Shown: positions 37,570 to 47,265 of the stretch, piece by piece | Position numbering within the stretch: the stretch's first letter is position 1 | Layout of the letters: each line of letters opens with the position of its first letter | Assembly: GCF_023343835.1 (NCBI RefSeq) | Contig: NC_064434.1 | Span: 14,241,505-14,305,504 of the forward strand | Reading direction: 5' to 3' | From: Lagopus muta | Taxonomy: Eukaryota > Chordata > Aves > Galliformes > Phasianidae | DNA: 64,000 nucleotides | Program-made: the position numbers and the translations under genes | The notes under the pieces: model-generated | What the model was told of the DNA's origin: nothing | Seen by the model: only the letters and a program-made list of their open reading frames with translations | Database searches by the model: none

Positions 37570-37577
37570 TGACGTCA
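37570..37577 (+). promoter_or_regulatory. ODC1: Palindromic cAMP response element
   Basis: A perfect TGACGTCA lies about 95 bp upstream of the TATA box. It is the consensus CREB/ATF site. Hormone and cAMP induction of ODC transcription is established in mammals, so the site fits the gene, but its use here is inferred. Confidence 0.85.
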
Positions 37578-37637
37578 CAATAGCGCTGGCCGCGGTCCCT
37601 GCCCGGTCCCAGCCGATCGCGGCTGGTTTGAGCTGGT

Positions 37638-37655
37638 GCGTCGCCATGGCGACGC
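37638..37655. promoter_or_regulatory. ODC1: 18-bp perfect palindrome, X-box-like
   Basis: GCGTCGCCATGGCGACGC reads identically on both strands and ends 9 bp before the TATA box. Its centre GTCGCCATGGCGAC differs from the symmetrical RFX-family X-box GTTGCCATGGCAAC only by one symmetrical base change per half-site. An RFX-type or other dimeric factor is a plausible binder. Confidence 0.6.
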
Positions 37656-37664
37656 CGGCTGCCC

Positions 37665-37672
37665 TATAAATA
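37665..37672 (+). promoter_or_regulatory. ODC1: ODC1 TATA box
   Basis: TATAAATA lies where a TATA box should for a start site at about 37695-37703, where TTTGTCAGCC gives an initiator-like context. It is followed by a GC-rich leader that ends in a good splice donor, which supports this as the true core promoter. Confidence 0.9.
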
Positions 37673-37699
37673 GAAGCGCCGCGGCGGTGGCGAAGCTTT

Positions 37700-37852
37700 G
37701 TCAGCCGCGGCGCCCGCTCCGCCCGCAGTTCCGCGCGGCCGCTCCGCCGCTCCCCTCCGGCGGCAGGGCGCCTCCCGGCCCGCTCCGCAGCGCTCGGCTC
37801 CGAGGAGGCGGGGGCCAGGGCACCCGGAGGGCTCCGACGGCAGCTGCCCGAG
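37700..37852 (+). other. ODC1: ODC1 non-coding exon 1 (start approximate)
   Basis: The 5' end is set by the TATA box and initiator-like TCAGCC; the 3' end is a consensus donor (CCGAG/GTGAGG) at 37852/37853. The exon is about 150 nt, extremely GC-rich and has no ATG. A long, GC-rich, structured leader is a known feature of ODC mRNAs and limits their translation. Confidence 0.75.
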
Positions 37853-37894
37853 GTGAGGAGCGGGGAGCGGGGCGGAAGCCGGCCGGCGCGAAGC

Positions 37895-37900
37895 CACGTG
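37895..37900 (+). promoter_or_regulatory. ODC1: Intron 1 E-box (CACGTG)
   Basis: A perfect CACGTG lies 42 bp into intron 1. Mammalian ODC1 carries CACGTG E-boxes in intron 1 through which MYC/MAX activate it. I see only one in this intron, where mammals have a pair. Confidence 0.75.
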
Positions 37901-38914
37901 TCTGCGGGGCCGCTGCCAACGGGCCGGGCGGGAAGCCGGCCGCCGCCGGCGGGCGCGGGGCCTCCCTCCGCCTCCTTCCTCCCGGGGAATCCCCGGCTCG
38001 GGGCCGCGTTGGCAGCGTGGCGCCGGCAGGTGCGTGGCGGGCCCTGCGGGGGGCGGGCGGCAGCGCCGGGTCGGCGTGTGCGCGGAACGTGGGGGGATCG
38101 GCCGTGCCGGGCGCTGCAGGAGCGAACGTTGTGGGTGGAGGTCGGGAGCCGCGTTTGGCTTCGTTAGAGCTTAGTCTGCGTCGAAGCTCCAGTTCGTCGC
38201 GTAAGTGAGAAACGGTCGAGTAACGCGAAGTGGTCCCCGTTAGCAGCAGCTGGGGGACGTGCGGTTGTCGGAGGTCAGAGGTTTGAAGTCGCTTCTCGGA
38301 GCTTAGCGCCTGAAGCTTAAGGCGTGTGTGGGGTGGACGGCCCGAGGGATCGCTAGCTGAAAGCAAGGCTGTAAAGGGTAACGTGCTTTTGTAAGCGGTG
38401 AGCAGCGGTGCAGCTGAAGGTTACCGGGTAACTTAAAGCCGTGAAAGCCTTGGCTCTCATCTGCGTGACTCGATAAAGTGGGAAAGTGCTGAGGGAAGGC
38501 CCGGGGCTGGATGGGGTTACATGAAACCCAATCTTCCCTGTGACTCACTGGCAGCCTTGCGGCCCTGAGGTCTTTAAAAAGCAGCGCACAGATAGATGTG
38601 CTTCAGCAAGCTGCCTTTCTGTGTGTGGCTCCCCGCTTAGAGTGAGCTGTGTAACTTGCCCTGCGCTCGGGTTTTGGGTGGCAGAGGAATGTCCTTTTGC
38701 CTTCTTGTTCTGGTTCTCAGGGGCTCCTTGTTCTGATTCTAGTTGGCTCCTTGTTAGCTTTGGAGAGCTGTTGCAGACTTGTGTGAAATCTGGTTATAAA
38801 GTGTTAATTGGAATTACTCACAAGACTCAATTTATGCCCACGGGCTGCAATCAGAAGCTGCTGTGCTGGTTTGTATCTACCATTCCTGACAGCTCAGGTT
38901 TTCTTCTCGTGTAG

Positions 38915-39009
38915 CTTGAAGGCTGTGCATAGAGCAGGGAAGTCCAAACCACTGATAGAGCCAGATATTCCATTTCCTTTGAATTACTGAGAGTTGTTAC
39001 TGCTCAGAG
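38915..39009 (+). other. ODC1: ODC1 non-coding exon 2
   Basis: A 95-nt exon is defined by a pyrimidine-rich acceptor (TTTTCTTCTCGTGTAG, ending 38914) and a consensus donor (CAGAG/GTAAGC at 39009/39010). It contains no ATG. The placement matches the second untranslated exon of mammalian ODC genes. Predicted from splice signals only, so transcript data should confirm it. Confidence 0.7.
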
Positions 39010-39520
39010 GTAAGCAGTGTGTTCTGATTATGTCAAAAATAACTTGGAAACTTTCTCCCAGGAGCTGCTGAGTTACTGTAGTGCTTAAGAAAAGTGGTAA
39101 TTACATTGAAACCAGTACTAGCCATAACATTAACAGTAACTGGTGTGGAAGCAAAGGAAAAGATGAGGGAAACTTCATGGAGTTAAATAGTATCTGCTAT
39201 TACTAGTTTTGATAGATTCTGTGCATCATTCACTTGCTGAACAGAAGGTAGCTTGCCTTCAATCTGACATGGCTGCTTTATAGAGAGTCTTGTTGGTTCT
39301 GATTAAACCTAATGTGTCACCCGTTTAATTAAGGTTGTCAGTAACCACTATAGGAATCATAGCTATCTATTCTATGACCACCGTGTAATGACTGCATGGA
39401 TTTGAAACAATGAATGTGAACTGTATGACTTCAAATAACATTTGTCTGTGGGCTGTTTATTTTTTTGTATCAACAGCTTACACTCAAGTCCTTCCACCTA
39501 AGCTTGGAATGTCAGGAATC

Positions 39521-42500
39521 ATGGGTAGCTTCAGCAAAGAAGAACTTGAATTCACCTTCCTTGATGAGGGCTTTACTGCCAAGGATATCCTTGACCAAAA
39601 AATAAATGAAGTGTCATCTTCTGTAAGTATGAGAAGAAAATGACTGCATTTCGTGACACTGCAGGTTTATAAACTAGGGGAAGAAGTTGCCTCTGTGGAT
39701 TTTCTGCAAGGCAACTCCCTCCTCAAGTGCTGACCAAACTTATTCTGTTATCTGTGGCTTGCAACTTCAATATGTGTGTTTGCTCTAGGATGATAAGGAT
39801 GCCTTCTATGTTGCTGACCTCGGGGACATAGTAAAGAAGCACTTGCGGTGGCATAAAGCCCTTCCTCGAGTAACCCCCTTCTACGCCGTCAAATGTAACG
39901 ATAGTGAAGCTGTAGTGAAGACTCTTGCTGCTGTTGGTGCAGGATTTGATTGTGCCAGTAAGGTAAGACCTTGTCTGTGTTCTGATCTGTGGTGCTGGCA
40001 CATGCTCAGCTGTGAAGTGTTTGTGTACAATTAAGCATAAGCACGCACTGTCACTTCTGTTCTCGTGAATTTGATATATCCTTACTGTAACCTGTTCTCT
40101 CTAGACGGAAATACAGCTGGTTCAGAGCGTTGGGGTACCTCCTGAGCGAATAATATATGCAAATCCCTGCAAACAACTGTCTCAAATCAAACATGCTGCT
40201 AGCAGCGGTGTACAGATGATGACATTTGATAGTGAAGTAGAACTAATGAAAATTGCAAGGGCCCATCCAAAAGCCAAGTAAGTTATCCTAGCTGTTTCAT
40301 AATTCCTGCTCGAGTTCTCAAGTTACTGAAACACTTGCTGTTAGTTGCAACTTGTTCTTTTTTTAAGATATGATGTGAAATTATGAGATAATAAGCCGAC
40401 TTCAGCCACTGAAATCTAAGCCTGTGTACTGGCACGTTAGGAGGAGGCAGACGGGAAAGCTTGTATGTTTAAGGTTGATCTCATTGTAAAATCTTACCTT
40501 CCTGATGATGTCTTATTCTAAAACTTGGTTTCTTCCCTATTTCCAGGTTAGTGCTGCGTATCACAACTGATGACTCCAAAGCAGTTTGTCGTCTCAGTGT
40601 TAAATTTGGAGCTACTCTTAAGACAAGCAGGCTGCTTCTGGAGCGTGCAAAAGAGCTGGACCTTGTCATTGTTGGAGTTAGGTGCGTTCCATTTCAAAAT
40701 GCAGCCACGTGGAATAAGATTTAAGTGATGTAGTTGACGACAGATAAGCATTTGTGTATTGTGACTTATGTTTTATGTGAACTTACTGACTTACCAAAGA
40801 CCAGCTAATATTTTGTTTCTCTTTCTAGCTTCCATGTTGGAAGTGGATGTACAGACCCAGAGACATTTGTTCAGGCTATTTCCGATGCCCGCTGTGTGTT
40901 TGATATGGGAGTAAGTACAGTTCTATTTAACTCAGAATTCCTGTTTAACTGTTGTGGCAAAACTGAATCAATTATAGAACGGTTACAGGGTTAGAAGTTG
41001 GAGCTGCTCATTTCATGGTAGCGTTTCTGAGGTCTTGGTGGCTTACTATAGCAGTTCTTCAATAAAATTAGCAGCTCAAACTGAGATGACTATTAAAAGA
41101 CCCCAGTGAATTAGCCCTGTTCTCAAATCTTAATAGAATGACTTACTGATTTATTTCTTTGTTTATAGCTAAAATGATAAACCAAAGGCTTTTCTTAACA
41201 CTATTCCACTTGATTTCACTTCAGGCTGAACTTGGCTTCAGTATGTATCTGCTTGATATTGGAGGTGGCTTCCCTGGCTCTGAAGACGTCAAGCTTAAAT
41301 TTGAAGAGGTATAGCTTTGCTAAGAAGTTCTGGGTTGTGGTGTCTTTCTGAATGCTGGACTGTATTAAAACATAGCTCTTCTGTTGGTATAAAGGCACGC
41401 TCATAACAGAACGTCTGGTCAGAAATGGAGTTGAGAAGAGGAGACTGTATTTGGAAAATTAGATTATCTTGCAAGATAGAGCTAAATGAATGCATAAGTA
41501 TGTGGAGATGCTGAACTTGTATAGCAGGTTAATTCTGACTGCCATAAACTTCTTCCAGTTGATTGTCTACTTCAGATGTTGTGAATTGATGCTGCTCCCA
41601 CATGAGATAAGAAAACCCTGAACACCCATACGGTCTGAGTGGCTTTGAGCACCAGATCAGTAAGTGATCTGGTTTATAACTAGTGTTAGGAGTGTATGGG
41701 TTTTTGTTTGATCAGTTTTCCAGTCTGCTTTCGTAGAAATACCTACTTTCAGAAGAAAAGGTGGCTTACTGTTAAGGGGACTTAGTAGGGCAGTGTTGTC
41801 AGAACACTTGCTAGTCTAAAGTGATGCTAAATGGTCTTATGTGTTTACACAAGGAGGCATCAAATAAGTCCCACAGAGTGAATTAACTGCTTGTAATGTG
41901 GCCTAATGTTGCCTTGCTTGTTATACCTGTTAATGAAAGCTGACTTTTCCTAGTGTTGTACTGGCTTTGTATGAAATATCAAGTGCAAAAGATGCTGCGA
42001 GTGGGCTCTGTGGCATGAGGCAGTCATGCAGTGGTTGGAGGCAGCTTTATCACTGATAATTTGGCAGCTGTGAAGGCAACAGTTTCCAAGATCATAGAAT
42101 CACAAGGTTGGAAACGACCTATAAGATCATACAGTCCAACCATCTCCTCATCACCATTGCCACCACAAGCTACTAAACCATATCACGCAGCACGTCATCC
42201 AGATGCCTCTTGAACACTGCCAGGGATGATGACAAAGATTTCTGTAGTCTTAAAATCCTGTGAGATGACTTCTCTGGGATGCAGAAAACTGGAGGATGTT
42301 GCATTATTATTAGAATGAGAAACAGACCAGGAATTGAAGAGTGTTGACACATAGGGCACTAATGCTGGTTTAATGAGACTAGGAAGGGTGACTTCACTGA
42401 GACTTAAGTGACCAAACAGCTCATGTTTAAGTTTTTAAGCTGCTTTTGTCTTCCCCAAATATAATAAAGCAAAGGCAAATGATACAGTAAGCCACTTCTG

Positions 42501-45500
42501 TATTCTAATCTGTTTGAATAGTACATTACTGTGAGCATGGGAGTCATCCCTGACTAAAAAGAGTATCTGGGTAGCTGCTGAAGTAGTAATATTTGCAACT
42601 GGTGTTACTTCCTAGATCACAAGTGTAATCAACCCAGCACTGGATAAGTACTTTCCTCTGGATTCTGAAGTAACTATCATTGCAGAACCGGGAAGATACT
42701 ATGTTGCATCAGCCTTCACGCTGGCAGTCAATATCATTGCAAAAAAAATTGTAATAAAGGAGCAAACAGGTTCTGATGGTATGTAAATCTGGACTTGGTC
42801 TTCCCTCTAGCCTAGCTGGACATCTCTTTTCAAGCACTCTCTTACTGGTGTCTCTGCTTCTTCCAGATGAAGATGATGTGAATGACAAAACACTCATGTA
42901 TTACGTGAATGATGGTGTCTATGGATCGTTCAATTGCATCTTGTATGATCATGCACATGTTAAACCAGTTCTGCAAAAGGTACGTTTCACAACTACTGCA
43001 CATTGGTAGTTTGGCTGTAGACAAATCCCTCAGAATCACAAAACAGCTGGGTTGGGAGGGACTTCAAGGATCATGAAGCTCCAACCCCCCTGCTACATGC
43101 AGGGCCACCAACCTCCCCATTTAATACCAGACCAAGCTGCCCAGGGCCCCATCCAACCTGGCCTTGAACAGCTCCAGGCACAGGGCATCTACAGCCTCTC
43201 TGGGCAGCCTGTTCCAGCACCTCACCACTCTCTCTGTAAAGAACTTTACCTGACATCCAACCTAAATCTCCCCTCCCTCAACTTCAGACCATTTCCCCTT
43301 GTCCTGCAGTTATCTACCCTTTCAAAGAGTTGATTCCCCTCCTGTTTGTAGGCTCCCTTTAGGTACTGAAAGGCTGCAATGATGTCACCCCGCAGCCTTC
43401 TTTTCTCCAGGCTGAGCAAGCCCAGCTCTCTCAGCCTGTCTTCATAGGGGAGCTGCCCTTCTCATAGCAGTCTCTTGTGTTCACTGTTCCCTCTGCATAG
43501 CCAGAATCTGATGTTAAGACAGGAGGTGTGCAGTGGAACTTAATTCAGAGCCAAGGGTGCAGAAGGACCTGCAACCGGTTCTTCCTCCTCCTAGAGAAGA
43601 GGCAGAGTGCTGTGCATACATCAGTCATGACATTACTTCTGGAAGCTGTTTCAGTTGTCAGACTAATTAGACTCTTCTCCATAGCGGCCTAAACCAGATG
43701 ACAGCTGCTACTCCTGCAGCATATGGGGACCAACGTGTGATGGCCTGGATCGTATCGTTGAGCGTTGTAACATGCCAGAGCTGCAAGTTGGTGACTGGAT
43801 CCTGTTTGAAAACATGGGTGCCTATACTGTTGCGGCAGCTTCTACTTTCAATGGATTCCAGAGGCCAACAATACATTATGTGATGTCACGACCAGCATGG
43901 TTAGTAACTTAAATATGGTAATAACTTGATCCTCCAAGTGCTCTCATTAGAGAAACTGGTGAAAAGCCTCTCAGTTGTGACTGTGCTGTATCAAACAGTG
44001 CCATGGCTGAGCTGCAGCATTGTCTGGAAAAACATATTTTAATGTGAAAAGCGACATCTGTGGTAGTCTTTGCATGTTTTTAGAAAATCATAACACTACC
44101 ATTTAATTTTTTGCTCTGGTGTATTTGTCTCTAGAAGCACTTTTAAAGAGAGAATGCTACAAGTCCATTCACTAACCTGGGTTTCTAGCTTGTCTTTCAG
44201 TCTTGCACAACACAGGGTAGTTACAGATTCTTTACAGTTAGCTTCTCTGGCCAGTGATCAGAGACAAATCAATCACCGTTTTGATATTATGCTATCTTGT
44301 AAATGGAAAGCCTAGTGAAAGTGAATCCTGACTGTAAGGGACAGGAATGTGGAGGAACAGTTCTTAACTGTGCAGCTTCACAGTATGTTCTGTTTGAGAG
44401 CTGTTTGTGGGCGTAAATTGAGCTCTGGACTGTTGCTTACTGCAGTCTGTTGGATCTCCACAGGAAACCCTAAAATAGAGGAGGAAAGCAAGGTCACTTA
44501 AGTACCAGAATACTGCAAAACTGCATCTTCAAACAATAGTTAAAAGTAATCTGGATGTTTTTATCTGCAAAGCAGGTTAATGGACTTACACAAAAGCCCA
44601 CTTTTATACAAGAGGAAGTCCTTATCTCTACTGAAGTTTGCCTATTAAAATGGTAGAAAGTATTTGGGCAGCAGTATTAGCATGTTTGGCCAGGATCAGG
44701 TGGTTCTGAGATTTACTGTAAACTCTAAAATCTGGGAGAGTTCTAGCTGTAAAAGAGGCTTCCTCCATTCTCTTATTAGCCTTGCCTTCCTATAAACAAA
44801 GTTTGCACTGTTGTTTGGCTTTTCCCTCCCCCACCTTTAGTGATACCTCCAGTCAAGTGAAGCATTGCTGTGTCATGTAAAGCCTTAGGCTTCCCATTAG
44901 ACTTCAGACTTGTCTGAAACTTAAAGGGACTCTGTGGAATTGTTAACTTCTTCATTATAGACTTCAGTTAAGATAGTAATATTTGAGCTGAGCCATACTG
45001 TCCAAGGCTACAGTTCTTTTCACCCCTTCTTAGAGGTTTGTTGTTTTTTTTTTTTTGGCAAGAAAATTCTACTAACATGTGCTAACCCTTATCTGAGGGA
45101 GATATAATTAGTGAGGTTGTGCTGCATGTCTTTTCAGCACAGACAAAAGCTTTTGTGATATGTGCTCTACATGTTTAAGTGTACAGCTGTATTTATAGCT
45201 CTAGCTGCAGAATGTGTAGGGGATGATCTATGTCTGAGTGCATATCGTGTGGGCAACCATGCAGTAACACAACTTTTCTTTGCATGCAGTGTAAGATAAG
45301 CAGTCAAAAACTACTAGCTGAAGTTCTTTTGTACTGAGCTTGTTTTGGTACAGTGTCTGAGGATGAAGGGAGTTGTGGTTCTCCTTTGCCAACTCCCTTA
45401 CATTCCTGCTGTTAACCTCACTTGAAATTCAAGGTATCTGAGAACGTGATGGTGTGGGAAAGGAAGAATGAATTTCATTCTGGAATGACCTCTTCAGTCA

Positions 45501-45939
45501 TGAAACCTGTATGGTGTGTGGTATAAAAACGTAGGTCCTGATATCTGTGTCTGCAGATATAGAGATCCTACTTGGAAACAGTGAAACAGCTTAATATTGG
45601 CACTTACACTGAAGACTGCAGATGACATGTGCAGACTCTATTGTGCTTTGCTATTTTGTTCTAGTAATAATGTCTGGATTATAAACCATCAATTTCATGC
45701 TCTGGTAGCTACATAGTAGTAACTAAACTATTTCATCTATCTGTTCTAGGATGTTGTAGTGAAATACTCTTTTGACTGTTGCTGTTTTTCTTTCTAGGCA
45801 ACTAATGCAACAGATAAAGGAGCAGGAGTTCCTAGCTGAAGTGGAGGAGCAGGATGTTGCTAGTCTGCCCCTCTCCTGTGCCTGTGAAAGTGGAATTGAG
45901 TATCCAGCAAGTTGTGCTTCAGCTAGTATTAATGTATAA
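39521..45939 (+). CDS. ODC1: Ornithine decarboxylase
   Basis: Cytosolic PLP-dependent homodimer that decarboxylates ornithine to putrescine, the rate-limiting step of polyamine synthesis. Coding exons: 39521-39622, 39789-39962, 40105-40277, 40547-40681, 40829-40910, 41225-41308, 42616-42778, 42867-42979, 43685-43899, 45798-45939. All introns are GT-AG and phases join cleanly into 460 codons (human 461). Visible residues at mammalian numbering: PLP lysine K69 (FYAVKCND), H197 and S200 (SFHVGSGC), glycine loop G235-G237, E274 and R277 (AEPGRYY), D332, catalytic C360 (WGPTCDGLD) and Y389. The antizyme-binding segment 117-140 keeps K121, E138 and L139. The acidic C-terminal tail with C441 and the ASINV end matches the degron that gives mammalian ODC its minutes-long half-life. 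This start places K69 correctly and has A at -3 and G at +4; an in-frame ATG 12 nt upstream (39509) has weaker context. CR1 fragments interrupt introns 8 and 10 only. Confidence 0.98.
42091..42232 (-). mobile_element. Short CR1 3' fragment in ODC1 intron 8
   Basis: ATCATAGAATCACAAGGTTG, GAAACGACCTATAAGATCAT and TCCAACCATC mark an antisense CR1 terminus of about 140 bp. It lies antisense to ODC1, well away from both splice sites of the 1.3-kb intron. Confidence 0.75.
43031..43470 (-). mobile_element. CR1 3' fragment in ODC1 intron 10
   Basis: Antisense CR1 3' end: CAGAATCACAAAACAGCTGG, GGGACTTCAAGGATCATGAA, CCTGTTCCAGCACCTCACCA. It fills more than half of the 705-bp intron 10 and begins only about 50 bp after the exon 10 donor at 42979/42980. 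Like the intron 8 copy it is antisense to the gene, so its own poly(A) tail region cannot end the ODC1 transcript. Confidence 0.88.
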
Positions 45940-45941
45940 AT

Positions 45942-45947
45942 AATAAA
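45942..45947 (+). terminator. ODC1: Possible early ODC1 poly(A) signal
   Basis: AATAAA begins 3 nt after the TAA stop at 45937-45939. Use would give a 3' UTR of only some tens of nucleotides. No clear GT-rich element follows closely, so use is doubtful. Confidence 0.3.
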
Positions 45948-46259
45948 TACTTAGAAACTAACTGCAAGTTTAGTCATTGAATTTAGGGCATTTGGGGGAC
46001 CATTAACTTAATTCTTGCTAGAATTTTTAAGTGTTTTTTAAAAGTTTAGGTTTGGCATAAACGCAACAAAAAATGACTAGGAGATGGGTCACATTTATCT
46101 GTGTTCCTATGGAAACTATTTGAATATTGTTTTATATGGATTTTTATTCACTTTTCATGTATGCTACTAAAGTCTGACCCTCACCTGTCAAACAAGTATT
46201 TGTAGCTTGTGTACGGCAGAATGGGCTAAGCTTAGTGTTCTGTGACCTACCTGTTTTAA

Positions 46260-46265
46260 AATAAA
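46260..46265 (+). terminator. ODC1: Main ODC1 poly(A) signal
   Basis: AATAAA about 320 nt after the stop is followed by a GT-rich stretch (GTCGTGTGCTGGTTG from about 46283), the classic layout of a strong cleavage site near 46280. The resulting 3' UTR is about 340 nt. Confidence 0.85.
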
Positions 46266-46280
46266 AGTATATTGAAATAA

Positions 46281-46721
46281 CTGGTCGTGTGCTGGTTGAT
46301 CTGCAGCAAATTCACCTCTCCTGGAGAGCTGTCACAAACTACATGAGCCATTTCTTCAACCCTTACCATTAAGCAACTTGTCAGGGCTTGTGACTAGAAA
46401 AAGTTCTGACAACTGTAGTAGTGAAGTTCCATGGGGGTTGCGTGTCTTTCTATATGGCTAACATTGCACTGTGTAAGCCAAATGTGCAGGTTTTATACTA
46501 GTCTACAATTCCTGTAAGCTTCTGACTAAGCATATCTGCTTATTAATGAAGATGTAGCACAGGTTCTGTGGCTGCATTTGACAAGTTGCTTGTTACAGAA
46601 GGTACATATAGAAGGGTTAAAACAAGTAAGCAGAAAAGAGGCTGAAACTTATGTGGGGCTGACTATAGAGCAAGGCAGTACCTGACCCATGTCAAATGGC
46701 TGAGTGATTGTATGTCTCATC
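46281..46721. other. Unassigned DNA downstream of ODC1
   Basis: Nothing is recognised between the ODC1 cleavage site and the next CR1 copy. Confidence 0.4.
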
Positions 46722-47265
46722 TATCATAGAAGCATAGAATGGTCTGGGTTGAAAAGGACCACAATTTAGTTCATTTAGTTCCAGATCATCTAGTTTCAAC
46801 CTCCTGCTATGTGCAGGGTCACCAACCAGCAGACCAGGCTGCCCAGAGCCACATCCAGCCTGGCCTTGAATGCCTCCAGGGATGGGGCATCCACAACCTC
46901 CTTGGGCAACCTGTTCCAGTGTGTCACCACTCTTTATGTGAAAAATTTCCTCCCAGTATCTGACCTGAACCTCCCCATCTCAGTTTAAGACCATTCCCCC
47001 TTGTCCTATCACTACCCACCCTCATAAACAGCCGTTCCCCCTCCTTTTTATACACTCCCTTCAAGTACTGGAAGGCCACAATGAGGTTTCCCCAGAGCCT
47101 TCTCTTCTCCAAGCTGAACAAGCCCAGTTCCCTCAACCTTTCCTCACAGGAGAGGTGCTCCAGCCCTCTGATCATCTCAGTGCCCTCCTCTGGACCCCTT
47201 ACAAGATCTCCACATCCTTCTTGCATTGGGGGCCCCAGGCCTGGATGCAGAACTGCAGATGAGAC
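46722..47265 (-). mobile_element. CR1 LINE 3' fragment (minus strand)
   Basis: ATCATAGAAGCATAGAATGG at the 3' terminus, then CTCCAGGGATGGGGCATCCA and CCTTGTCCTATCACTACCCA, continuing to about 47265. Minus-strand translation near 47100-47200 gives EMIRGLEHLSCEERLRELGL, typical CR1 C-terminal text. Confidence 0.9.

Larger units (their letters stand above)
37370..38350. promoter_or_regulatory. ODC1: ODC1 promoter CpG island
   Basis: A sharply bounded GC-rich, CpG-dense block spans the promoter, non-coding exon 1 and the first part of intron 1 of ODC1. Order along the + strand: four GC boxes (37476-37550), a CRE (37570), an 18-bp palindrome (37638), the TATA box (37665), exon 1 and an intronic E-box (37895). 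CpG islands over a TATA-containing, GC-box-rich promoter are known for mammalian ODC1. Confidence 0.9.

Noticed and set aside
37636-38208. 190-codon plus-strand open frame over the ODC1 promoter and exon 1
   Set aside because: It starts upstream of the TATA box, reads through the exon 1 donor and consists of GC-rich low-complexity text (A, R, G, P). It is a shadow of the CpG island.
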